A DNA stretch of 12,176 bases from Bacteroidales bacterium (GTDB lineage Bacteria > Bacteroidota > Bacteroidia > Bacteroidales > PUMT01), in NCBI GenBank assembly GCA_007132365.1, contig SLOS01000013.1:1-12176 (forward strand). The letters are read 5' to 3'. The notes under the pieces are model-generated. The model was not told the origin of the DNA. It saw only the letters and a program-made list of their open reading frames with translations, and did no database searches. Positions 1 through 6,716 of the stretch are shown piece by piece. The translations under genes and the position numbers were made by a program. The stretch's first letter is position 1; each line of letters begins with the position of its first letter.

Positions 1-434
1 GTGGCAATGCATATCCACCCGAGATATATTCCGAAGGCGGCTTTGGTTATGCCGCCCGCAAAGGGGATAAGCCTGTGGTTGATCATTACCAGTGTTGCAA
101 GGAGCAGGATCATTATGATCAGTGAGAGCCCTGGAAATTCGTAGTGCCAGGCCACTATCCAAAATGCATTGAGGATACAGCTGACGGCAAACAGCCATCC
201 GATGGCGTTTACAACCGCCCTGTTCTGCGCCATGAACTGCAAAAGGCAGAATCCAAGCAGCAACAGGTAAATTATACCCCATATGGAAAATGTGAGGCCG
301 GCAGGGACGAAAAGGTTTGGGTACTGGGCTGAAAGTTCACCGGTAGTCTTACCTCCCAACGGCAGTGCGTTGGCAAGGTAGTTCATAAGGATCATTATTG
401 CAAAAGCGGCAATATTTAATATTTTGATAGCCAT
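1..434 (-). CDS. TspO/MBR-like (tryptophan-rich sensory protein type) membrane protein, C-terminus missing
   Basis: This is a partial gene: the first 144 residues are present and the frame runs off the left edge of the window. The ATG at 432-434 is the only usable start, because an in-frame TAA lies four codons upstream (after ATC ATT CCA GAT). The protein is very hydrophobic, with segments at about residues 4-24, 46-68, 75-96, 101-118 and 129-144. Between the first two segments is a polar loop (about 26-42) with the pattern LPLGGKTTGELS followed by YPNLF-PAG-TFSIWGIIY. That pattern is what I recall from proteins annotated as TspO/MBR-related tryptophan-rich sensory proteins in Bacillota and Bacteroidota. 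TspO proteins bind tetrapyrroles and other small hydrophobic ligands, but nothing here shows a ligand or role. A strong terminator lies between it and the rnf operon upstream, so it is probably transcribed on its own. The family call is moderately sure. Confidence 0.6.
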   Translation of the reverse strand, partial: MAIKILNIAAFAIMILMNYLANALPLGGKTTGELSAQYPNLFVPAGLTFSIWGIIYLLLLGFCLLQFMAQNRAVVNAIGWLFAVSCILNAFWIVAWHYEFPGLSLIIMILLLATLVMINHRLIPFAGGITKAAFGIYLGWICIA

Positions 435-509
435 ATCTGGAATGATTTATTATATAGTGGTAATATAAAAGTACAAATATTATCCTGAACATACCGGGTA
501 AAAATGAAA

Positions 510-530
510 AAGGGGCCACGGGGGCCCCTT
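510..530 (-). terminator. Intrinsic terminator of the rseC-rnf operon
   Basis: A perfect 8-bp inverted repeat, AAGGGGCC (510-517) and GGCCCCTT (523-530), encloses a 5-base loop. Read on the minus strand, the hairpin begins 6 bases after the rnfA stop codon and is followed by a T-rich run, TTTTTCATTTTT (about 499-510, overlapping the end of the stem). This is a classical Rho-independent terminator. It separates the rnf operon from the TspO-like gene downstream on the same strand. Confidence 0.85.
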
Positions 531-536
531 CCCGGG

Positions 537-1109
537 TTAAACTATTCCCGCAAAACCCATAAATGCAAGTGCCAGAAGACCTGCTGCTATAAGGATAATC
601 GGATTGCCCTGCATCCCCCTGGGTACGTTTACCAGTTCCAGTTGCTCGCGGATACCTGCCAGGATTACAAGGGCAAGGGTGAATCCGATAGCATGGGCAA
701 TTGCAAAGACAACACCGCTCATAAGAGTGTGTTCCTGCTGTATCACAAGTATGGCTACCCCGAGAATGGCGCAGTTGGTAGTCATGAGCGGAAGGAATAT
801 CCCGAGAGCCTGGTAGAGTGGCGGACTTACTTTTTTGAGGATTATCTCGACCATCTGAACCAGTGAGGAGATAACGAGAATATATGTTATGGTCCTCAGG
901 TAGATAAGGTCGAACGGGATCAGGATAAAATGTGATATCATATAGGTTACTATGGCGGCAATGGTCATCACGAACATTACTGCACCACCCATGCCAGCGG
1001 CAGTAGAAATCTTGTTTGATACACCGAAGAAGGGGCAAAGGCCCAGAAATTGTGCAAGAACAATATTATTGACAAGTATGGCTGATAATACTATGATTAT
1101 GTATTCCAT
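537..1109 (-). CDS. rnfA: RnfA, membrane subunit of the Rnf ion-translocating ferredoxin:NAD+ oxidoreductase
   Basis: RnfA is an integral inner-membrane subunit of the Rnf complex. It forms a pseudo-symmetric pair with RnfE, and the two share a [2Fe-2S] cluster in the middle of the membrane that passes electrons across it. The 190-residue length is the usual one for the family and the protein is almost entirely transmembrane. The family signature LAQFLGLCPFFGVSNK (residues 18-33) carries Cys25, and Cys113 lies in the segment LPLMTTNCAILG. These are the two cysteines expected to ligate the shared cluster. The ATG start lies 15 bases after the rnfE stop and has no Shine-Dalgarno sequence. This is the last gene of the operon, followed at once by a strong terminator. 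The sister paralogue RnfE is the only close alternative, but the order rnfE-rnfA and the FFGVSNK motif identify this copy as RnfA. Confidence 0.95.
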   Translation of the reverse strand: MEYIIIVLSAILVNNIVLAQFLGLCPFFGVSNKISTAAGMGGAVMFVMTIAAIVTYMISHFILIPFDLIYLRTITYILVISSLVQMVEIILKKVSPPLYQALGIFLPLMTTNCAILGVAILVIQQEHTLMSGVVFAIAHAIGFTLALVILAGIREQLELVNVPRGMQGNPIILIAAGLLALAFMGFAGIV

Positions 1110-1124
1110 GGTTACAGTATATTT

Positions 1125-1703
1125 CTATTTGTTCAACTTGTTTGCCAGGGCTATCAGGTATCCCAGTGCTATAAACGCCCCCGGGGCAAGAATAAATACA
1201 AGCATGCCGTCAGCCGGTATAAACTGAAAACCGAACAGTGCATAGCTTCCGAAAATTTCACGGGCTGCTCCAAGCAGTGTAAGAGCCAGTGTAAAGCCCA
1301 GGCCCATTCCCGATCCGTCAATAATTGATGAAATAAGTGTGTTTTTGGATGCAAAAGCTTCTGCACGGCCCAGTACAAAACAGTTTACAACGATCAAAGG
1401 TATAAACAACCCAAGCTGTTCATGCAGGGCCGGCATGTATCCTGCCATCACCAGGTCCACTATGGTAACGAAGGATGCTATTATTACAATATAGCATGGT
1501 ATTCTTACCTTGTTGGGAACAAAGTTCTTTATCAGTGAAACCACTATATTGGACATGATTACCACGAACATTGTGGCCAGTCCCATCCCTAAACCATTGA
1601 ATGCAGATGTTGTTGTACCCAGGGCGGGACAAAGTCCCAGCATCAGTATGAATACCGGGTTCTCCCTTATGAATCCCTTGGTGAAATTTTTTGCCTGATT
1701 CAT
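1125..1703 (-). CDS. rnfE: RnfE, membrane subunit of the Rnf complex
   Basis: RnfE is the inner-membrane partner of RnfA and helps ligate the intramembrane [2Fe-2S] cluster. I chose the ATG at 1701-1703, giving 192 residues and the family-typical beginning MNQAKNFTKGFIRENPVF. The frame stays open further upstream, but that would add a polar extension that overlaps the end of rnfG and has no place in the family. The signature GLCPALGTTTSAFNGLGMG carries Cys25, and Cys108 is in IPLIVVNCFVLGRAEAF. Both match the cysteine pair in RnfA. Most of the remaining sequence is transmembrane. There is no Shine-Dalgarno sequence at this start. The gap to rnfG (1704-1782) is the longest inside the operon, while rnfA follows after 15 bases. 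Confidence 0.93.
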   Translation of the reverse strand: MNQAKNFTKGFIRENPVFILMLGLCPALGTTTSAFNGLGMGLATMFVVIMSNIVVSLIKNFVPNKVRIPCYIVIIASFVTIVDLVMAGYMPALHEQLGLFIPLIVVNCFVLGRAEAFASKNTLISSIIDGSGMGLGFTLALTLLGAAREIFGSYALFGFQFIPADGMLVFILAPGAFIALGYLIALANKLNK

Positions 1704-1782
1704 AGTATTTCGCTTATTTATTAATGCTGTAATGTCTTCAATCTCAATTTTACCTGAATTCTCTGTTCTGTCTGACCCGGAT

Positions 1783-2826
1783 TTAATCAGTATTGCCCTC
1801 ATTAAAAACTTTCCATGCCCTCTGCACGGCTTCACAATACGCCTGTGAGGTGACGGTTGCACCGCTTATTGCATCTATTACCCCGCCATCTTCCTTTATC
1901 TTCAGAACTTCTCTTGAAGGATCCCTGCCCACAAACTGAAGATAAAAATCCGAACGGGTATTTTCAATCAGATCACCATATCCGGGAGTCTCTTCGTGTT
2001 CAAGAACTTCGATCCCATTTATAATTCCATCGGGGGCGAAGCCTACCAACAGCCTGATATTGCCAATATAGCCTGATTCAGACCAGGACTCCACGGCGGT
2101 ACCCGTGAACCGTCTTCCCCTTCTGCCCGGATAGAGGTTATATACCCTGCCATCGTGAACGACCTGATACTCTTCCTGTACCGGGTTGTTGGCAAAGGCG
2201 GGCAGCACGTTATCTATCGCCTCTTCTTTTGAGGGAAGTTCATATGATACATCTGCATCTTTGTCAATATAAACATTCCAGGCGAGTCTGACAGCTTCAC
2301 AGTAGGCCCTTGAACTTATTGTGGTAGCAGTTATACCGTCTACATCACCACCATCCTGTTTCAATCTCAGCTGGAATGTTTCAGGGTTCTCTCCCTCGAA
2401 CTGGGCGCTGAAATCTGATTTGTCGCTCTCCATCTTATCGCCGAGGCCGGGTGTTTCCCTGTGCTCGAGAACTTCGATGCCATATATTGTACCATCGGGA
2501 AGCAGGCCAACCATAAGCTTTATTTCTCCGCTGAACCCCCGGGTAGTAAATGTTTCAATGGCTGTACCCACCAGCTCGCCATCTTTTTTTGCCGGATAGA
2601 AAACAAGTTCACCACCCGGCACCTCAATGCGGTATTCCTCCTGCGTTGGGTCATTGTCAAAATCAGGTACAACAGCTCTTATGGCATTATTCTTTCTTGC
2701 TGCCCTGGCTGCTTCAATCGGTTCTTTGGTAAGCTCATAAATAAATCCAAGGGAGGCTGATGCAATGAGAGTTATCACTAAAAGTGCCGTGACCATGTTT
2801 ACGAAGGTAGATTCCCTTTTAGCCAT
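1783..2826 (-). CDS. rnfG: RnfG with two tandem FMN-binding domains
   Basis: RnfG is the Rnf subunit that carries covalent FMN on a domain outside the cytoplasm, anchored by one N-terminal helix (here about residues 8-30). The usual protein has one FMN-binding domain and about 200 residues; this one has 347 residues and two. Copy 1 spans about 46-186 and copy 2 about 201-341. They align without gaps at an offset of 155, with 67 of 141 positions identical by my count. Both have the GIEVLEH-ETPG-GD block (116-130 and 271-285) and the end block S-AYCEAV--AW. Copy 2 has the standard flavinylation motif DAISGAT with acceptor Thr324. Copy 1 has DGITATT, which keeps the threonine (169) but not the usual Gly-Ala before it. 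The start overlaps the rnfD stop by 8 bases and has a full Shine-Dalgarno sequence. Identity as the RnfG of the operon is firm. What the second domain does is unknown. Confidence 0.92.
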   Translation of the reverse strand: MAKRESTFVNMVTALLVITLIASASLGFIYELTKEPIEAARAARKNNAIRAVVPDFDNDPTQEEYRIEVPGGELVFYPAKKDGELVGTAIETFTTRGFSGEIKLMVGLLPDGTIYGIEVLEHRETPGLGDKMESDKSDFSAQFEGENPETFQLRLKQDGGDVDGITATTISSRAYCEAVRLAWNVYIDKDADVSYELPSKEEAIDNVLPAFANNPVQEEYQVVHDGRVYNLYPGRRGRRFTGTAVESWSESGYIGNIRLLVGFAPDGIINGIEVLEHEETPGYGDLIENTRSDFYLQFVGRDPSREVLKIKEDGGVIDAISGATVTSQAYCEAVQRAWKVFNEGNTD

Positions 2827-3820
2827 TTTTCACCTCCTCTCCGAATCTTTCAGGTTTTACATATTTATTTATAAGTGGAACGAATGCGTTCATGATAAGT
2901 ATTGCAAATGAGACACCTTCGGGGTATGCACCCCAGACCCTTATTGCAACGGTGATCACACCTATCCCGATGCCGTAAATCCACATCCCTTTCGGTACCA
3001 TGGGGGAAGTCACATAGTCGGTCGCCATATAGACCGCACCCAGAACCAGTCCCCCGGTCACCAGATGAAACAAAGGACCGGCATTGTCATATGGATTTAT
3101 CAGCCAGAGGATTCCCGTGAATACAAATACAGAGAGAAAGATGGAAACGGGGATGTGCCAGGTAATGATTTTTTTTGCAAGCATATATATGCCTCCTGCT
3201 ATAAGTGCCAGGGCAGATATTTCTCCCAGGCATCCATGCATATGTCCAATAAAAAGTTCCATGTAACCGGGAATCTGCTCCAGCAATTGTGACATGGGCA
3301 CTCCGGCGTTCAGTCCCTCTTTAACCACACCCAGGGGGGTTGCACCGGTTGCTGCATCAGTATACTGAAGCCTGGAGACTACAGGTTCAGGCCAGCTGGT
3401 CATCTGGGCAGGGAAAGATATAAAGAGGAAGACCCTGCCCACCAGTGCCGGATTAAAAGGATTAGTACCCAGTCCCCCGAATGACATCTTACCCACACCG
3501 ATTGCCACCAGGGCACCTATTATTATGATCCACCAGGGAAGGTTCGTCGGCAGGTTAAAAGCCAGCAGCAGTCCCGTCACCAATGCCGATCCGTCAGTTA
3601 TTGAAGGCCTGGCATTCATAAGGTATTTCTGGATAAGGTATTCAAATGCCATACATGAAACAATCGATATTGCCGTTACAATTAATGCACCTATCCCGAA
3701 AAAATACAGGGAAATAATAAAGGCAGGCACCAGGGCATAAACAACCCCGTACATCAGTCTTTTCACGGAGTCGTCCCCGTACGCATGTGGTGAGGGAGAA
3801 ACAGTTATTAGTTTATCCAT
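2819..3820 (-). CDS. rnfD: RnfD, membrane flavoprotein subunit of the Rnf complex
   Basis: RnfD is a polytopic inner-membrane subunit related to NqrB that holds a covalently bound FMN and takes part in electron transfer and ion transport. The 333 residues contain about nine to ten hydrophobic segments. The start MDKLITVSPSPH is typical of the family. The flavinylation motif is D155-A-A-T-G-A-T161 followed by PLG, so Thr161 is the predicted phosphoester-linked acceptor. Conserved blocks around KMSFGGLGTNPFNPALVGR (111-129) and ATDYVTSPM are also present. The start lies two bases after the rnfC stop; AAGGAA nearby is at best a weak ribosome binding site. The 3' end overlaps rnfG by 8 bases, so the two are probably translationally coupled. 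Confidence 0.95.
   Translation of the reverse strand: MDKLITVSPSPHAYGDDSVKRLMYGVVYALVPAFIISLYFFGIGALIVTAISIVSCMAFEYLIQKYLMNARPSITDGSALVTGLLLAFNLPTNLPWWIIIIGALVAIGVGKMSFGGLGTNPFNPALVGRVFLFISFPAQMTSWPEPVVSRLQYTDAATGATPLGVVKEGLNAGVPMSQLLEQIPGYMELFIGHMHGCLGEISALALIAGGIYMLAKKIITWHIPVSIFLSVFVFTGILWLINPYDNAGPLFHLVTGGLVLGAVYMATDYVTSPMVPKGMWIYGIGIGVITVAIRVWGAYPEGVSFAILIMNAFVPLINKYVKPERFGEEVKNG
2833..2838 (-). promoter_or_regulatory. Canonical Shine-Dalgarno sequence of rnfG
   Basis: On the minus strand AGGAGG (part of AGAGGAGGTG) stands six bases before the rnfG ATG, inside the last codons and spacer around the end of rnfD. It supports the ATG at 2824-2826 as the start. Full Shine-Dalgarno sequences are rare in Bacteroidota, and only rnfC has a comparable one in this window. 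Confidence 0.8.
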
Positions 3821-3822
3821 TA

Positions 3823-5154
3823 TTATTGTTTCCTTGATCTGATAATTTTACTTACTGTTGATTTACCCAGTCTTATATAGTCAAGCAGGGGTCTGCCTGA
3901 CGGACAAATATAGCTGCAGGAACCGCACTCCATACAATCCAGCGCACGCTCGTTTTCCACCAGGTCCCATTTTTTGAATTCAGTGGCCGCCTGGAGCAGG
4001 TAGGGCTCCAGGCCCATGGGACAAATACTCACACATTTTGCACAACGCACACAGTTAAGGACCGGTTTACGTCTGGATTCGTCGGAGGGAACAATGAGAA
4101 TGCCGGATGTTCCTTTTGTTACCGGCACATCAGCAGTCTTCAGGGCTTTGCCCATCATGGGGCCGCCGTTTATTATCTTGCCTGTATCATCAGGCAGACC
4201 GCCGGCGGCCTCAACCAGGTCCGATACAAGCGTTCCGATTCTTACCATGAAATTTGAGGGGCTTTCTATTTTTTTACCGGTAACGGTAATCACTCTTTCA
4301 ATAAGGGGTTTGTTTTTCTGAACTGCCTCATATACAGCAAATGCCGTTCCTATATTGTGAACAACAGTACCGACATCTATTGGTAGTTTACCGGAAGGCA
4401 CCTCTCTTTTTATAAGGGCTTTAACAAGCTGTTTTTCAGCGCCCTGGGGATATTTAATTTGCAGGGTTTTTACCTCGGTTCCTTCATAATCAGATGCTAA
4501 GGAGCTCAGGTGCCTGATGGCATCCGGTTTATTGTTTTCAATTCCTATTAAAGCTCTTTTTACATTCAGTGCCTTCATTAGCAACTGTATACCCACCATC
4601 AGCTCTTCACCTTTTTCAAGCATGAGCCTGTGGTCGGAAGTGAGGCAGGGCTCACATTCAACCCCGTTTATGATCAGAACCTCTGCCTTTTTGCCTCTGG
4701 GCACTGATAGTTTGATGTGCGACGGGAAGGTTGCACCACCCAGTCCGACAATCCCTGCATCAAGTATTTTCCGGATTATCTCATCACCTGTTGCGCTGAT
4801 TTTCCTGTTCAGGGTTTTACTGGTGTCAATTCCCTCTTCCCACTGATCCTCTTCTGCATCAATTGAAATTGCCATGCGTTTGTAGCCACTGCTGTCCATC
4901 ATTTTATCAACTTTTGTAACAGTGCCCGTTACCGATGAATGAATGTTGGTGGATACAAAACCATTGCTTTTTGCAATAAGTTGCCCGGTTTTGACTTTAT
5001 CACCCTTTGCTACAAGGGGTTCGGAAGGCGCCCCTATATGCTGGGAGACTGGTATGTTTACTGTTTTTGGCAAGGGTAGTACCCTGATCGGGATCCCGGC
5101 TGCGAACTTGTCCTCTGCCGGATGAATACCACCTTTGGGAAATGTTTGTATCAC
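3823..5154 (-). CDS. rnfC: RnfC, NADH-binding iron-sulfur subunit of the Rnf complex
   Basis: RnfC is the peripheral cytoplasmic subunit that exchanges electrons with NAD(H) through FMN and two [4Fe-4S] clusters. The 443 residues begin with the family signature TFPKGGIHP (4-12). A glycine-rich nucleotide-binding stretch GIVGLGGATFPSH (134-146) follows, then INGVECEPCLTSDH (162-175). Near the C-terminus are two ferredoxin motifs: Cys368, 371, 374 and 378, and Cys407, 410, 413 and 417. The start codon is GTG (5152-5154), chosen because it opens directly onto the family N-terminus and has a complete Shine-Dalgarno sequence six bases upstream. The long C-terminal repeat tail found in some proteobacterial RnfC is absent, as is usual outside that group. 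The stop lies two bases before rnfD. Confidence 0.95.
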   Translation of the reverse strand: MIQTFPKGGIHPAEDKFAAGIPIRVLPLPKTVNIPVSQHIGAPSEPLVAKGDKVKTGQLIAKSNGFVSTNIHSSVTGTVTKVDKMMDSSGYKRMAISIDAEEDQWEEGIDTSKTLNRKISATGDEIIRKILDAGIVGLGGATFPSHIKLSVPRGKKAEVLIINGVECEPCLTSDHRLMLEKGEELMVGIQLLMKALNVKRALIGIENNKPDAIRHLSSLASDYEGTEVKTLQIKYPQGAEKQLVKALIKREVPSGKLPIDVGTVVHNIGTAFAVYEAVQKNKPLIERVITVTGKKIESPSNFMVRIGTLVSDLVEAAGGLPDDTGKIINGGPMMGKALKTADVPVTKGTSGILIVPSDESRRKPVLNCVRCAKCVSICPMGLEPYLLQAATEFKKWDLVENERALDCMECGSCSYICPSGRPLLDYIRLGKSTVSKIIRSRKQ

Positions 5155-5160
5155 GGTTAA

Positions 5161-5166
5161 CCTCCT
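5161..5166 (-). promoter_or_regulatory. Canonical Shine-Dalgarno sequence deciding the GTG start of rnfC
   Basis: Minus-strand AGGAGG (within GCAGGAGGTTAACC) lies six bases before the GTG at 5152-5154, in the 51-base gap after rnfB. It decides for the GTG as the start, since no in-frame ATG precedes the conserved N-terminus. The spacing is the same as at rnfG. Confidence 0.82.
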
Positions 5167-5205
5167 GCTGTTTAAAATTTATGAACCAATTGTTCGTATG
5201 CTTTA

Positions 5206-6051
5206 CTAGGATGCCTCTGCAGCCGCTTTGCGTTCCGGGAAGTTTATTTCCGGGATTGCATTTGTAGGGCATTCAGGGGGGCATTTTCTGCATAACCTGC
5301 ATTTCACGGGATCTATATAAGCAAGATTGTTCTCAAGCGTTATGGCTTCAAACTTGCATGCTTTAAGACATTTTCCGCAACCTATGCAGGCAACCTTGCA
5401 ACTTTTTCTTGCTACCCCTCCCTTCTCCTGGTTGATGCAGGCAACAAAAATTTTACGGTCCTTCTTATTCTTTTTTCTGAGTTCAATAATGTCTCTCGGG
5501 CATGCAACCACACATGCGTTGCATGCGGTGCAAAGATCATCAATGACCTCCGGAAGCATTGTTTCAGGATTCATAAATATAGCATCGAACCTGCATACTT
5601 CCACACACTCCCCCAGTCCCAGACATCCATAAGGACAGTCCGATTCACCTGTATAAAGAGATGATTCAATGGTGCATGAGAGAGCTCCGTCATAGATACT
5701 GGTTTTAGAACGTTGGTCAGGGGTGCCTGCGCATCTTACAACTGCCACAAGGGGATCCTGTTCAGCTATTTCCTTGCCCAGGATGACAGCAATTCTGGAC
5801 ATGGCTTCACTGCTGCTGACCGGGCATTTAAGATCGGATATATCATCAGCCCTGACAAGTGCCTCTGCAAAAGCCCTGCATCCCGGCAGTCCGCATCCCC
5901 CGCAATTTGCAGCAGGCAGCTCTTCTTCCACCTGGTCTATACGTGGGTCTTCAACAACGTTGAATTTTCTTGCCACCAGGAAGAGGATTACCGCAGCAGC
6001 CGTTCCCATTGCACTTACCGTAATTATGGAATTTATTACTATGTCGCTCAT
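5206..6051 (-). CDS. rnfB: RnfB, multi-cluster ferredoxin-like entry subunit of the Rnf complex
   Basis: RnfB takes electrons from reduced ferredoxin and passes them to the membrane core. It has one N-terminal membrane helix (about 7-27) and then a Fes-type [4Fe-4S] motif, Cys50, 53, 58 and 76, in the block AANCGGCGLPGC. The rest of the 281 residues holds four ferredoxin-type cysteine sets. They are Cys139/143/149/153 (spacing 3-5-3, with GCLGLGECVEVC), Cys174/177/180/184, Cys222/225/228/232 and Cys251/254/257/261. Further single cysteines lie at 107, 126, 205 and 218. This is the long form of RnfB with five cluster motifs, rather than the short proteobacterial form of about 190 residues. The start is 12 bases after the rseC stop, without a Shine-Dalgarno sequence. 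The order rseC-rnfB fixes its place as the first rnf gene. Confidence 0.95.
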   Translation of the reverse strand: MSDIVINSIITVSAMGTAAAVILFLVARKFNVVEDPRIDQVEEELPAANCGGCGLPGCRAFAEALVRADDISDLKCPVSSSEAMSRIAVILGKEIAEQDPLVAVVRCAGTPDQRSKTSIYDGALSCTIESSLYTGESDCPYGCLGLGECVEVCRFDAIFMNPETMLPEVIDDLCTACNACVVACPRDIIELRKKNKKDRKIFVACINQEKGGVARKSCKVACIGCGKCLKACKFEAITLENNLAYIDPVKCRLCRKCPPECPTNAIPEINFPERKAAAEAS

Positions 6052-6063
6052 TGTTATGAATTG

Positions 6064-6486
6064 TTACATTTTTCGCAATCTGAAAGAAAACTCTTTTTTG
6101 AGCCTGTCGCGGAAAAATGACAGGCCGAAATAATAGGGTACAAGCGATAAAAGTGACAGCAGCCCGGCCAGTCCCTCATTCAATCCGAGGGATATCAGCA
6201 CTGACAGAATGATCATAAGTATCAGAAAAGGCGCTATGTAGCCAAGACCCAGAGCTTTCATCCCGAGTGATTGTTCAAGCACAACCTTTATTTCTTCACC
6301 CACTGAGTATGTTTCACCCTGCTTCCTGAACACCTCAATTGTTTTCACCTCCTTGTCCCCGATCGAGCAGGAGCTCCTGACGCGGCAATTTCCGCAAGCT
6401 GACTCGGCCATTATATTGACTTTTATCAGTTTATCACTTACATCGCTAATTATGCCGGAATGTTCAATCGTTTCGGAAGAAGCCAT
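6064..6486 (-). CDS. rseC: RseC-family protein (SoxR-reducing system / positive regulator of sigma E type)
   Basis: RseC-family proteins are small inner-membrane proteins. In Escherichia coli RseC works with the rsx (rnf) products to keep SoxR reduced, and it was also described as a modulator of sigma E. The 140 residues begin with a beta-rich soluble part containing three cysteines in the pattern C-x2-C-x5-C (31, 34, 40). Two membrane helices follow (about 80-101 and 105-125), then a basic tail (RDRLKKEFSFRLRKM). That layout matches the family. It is the first gene of the rnf operon, 12 bases before rnfB, as is common in Bacteroidota and Bacillota. SoxR signalling is not established in such bacteria and no SoxR is seen here, so a role in assembly or redox maintenance of Rnf is only an inference from position. 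Confidence 0.88.
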   Translation of the reverse strand: MASSETIEHSGIISDVSDKLIKVNIMAESACGNCRVRSSCSIGDKEVKTIEVFRKQGETYSVGEEIKVVLEQSLGMKALGLGYIAPFLILMIILSVLISLGLNEGLAGLLSLLSLVPYYFGLSFFRDRLKKEFSFRLRKM

Positions 6487-6510
6487 TTTTCCAGATTATT
6501 TTGGAAGATA

Positions 6511-6518
6511 CAAAAATA
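6511..6518 (-). promoter_or_regulatory. Possible promoter (-7 element) of the rseC-rnf operon
   Basis: Minus-strand TATTTTTG matches the Bacteroidota -7 consensus TAnnTTTG and lies 24 bases before the rseC start, at the expected place for the operon promoter. No TTTG element is found 19-21 bases further upstream, so the match is only half of the pattern. In AT-rich DNA such a match can occur by chance. Confidence 0.3.
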
Positions 6519-6634
6519 TTGATGTTTGGATTCTAAAGATTGTTTTTTGTCATGTTTTGGGAAGCCCTAAATAATTTAGATTTAGTATGAATATAAATTA
6601 GGATTGATTTGAAATGGTTTTACAGAAATATTTG

Positions 6635-6659
6635 CCTGAGGGCTCATGTTCCCGTCAGG
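6635..6659 (-). terminator. Weak hairpin downstream of recG
   Basis: In the 230-base gap between recG and rseC the sequence can form a stem CCTGA/TCAGG, extended by GGG/CCC across one bulged C, with an 8-base loop. It lies 57 bases beyond the recG stop. The following minus-strand bases, CAAATATTTC, are only mildly T-rich, so a terminator function is doubtful. I see no gene and no other structure in this gap apart from the possible rseC promoter. Confidence 0.25.
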
Positions 6660-6716
6660 TTCCGTGGCGGTAAAGTCTGGGGGACTGGAAATATAGGAAG
6701 GCTAAGGCCGTTTATT

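Noticed and set aside
474..485. Possible -7 element TAATATTTG for the TspO-like gene
   Set aside because: The spacing inside the element is one base too long for TAnnTTTG, and no -33 partner was found.
349..1038. 229-codon open frame on the minus strand, in another frame within rnfA
   Set aside because: It overlaps rnfA almost fully in a different frame, extends through the terminator, and its translation (many Cys, His, Arg and Tyr) resembles no protein family. It is a shadow of rnfA.
1704..1862. N-terminal extension of RnfE of up to 53 residues
   Set aside because: It would overlap rnfG, is polar and basic, and precedes the normal RnfE N-terminus; the ATG at 1701-1703 gives the family length.
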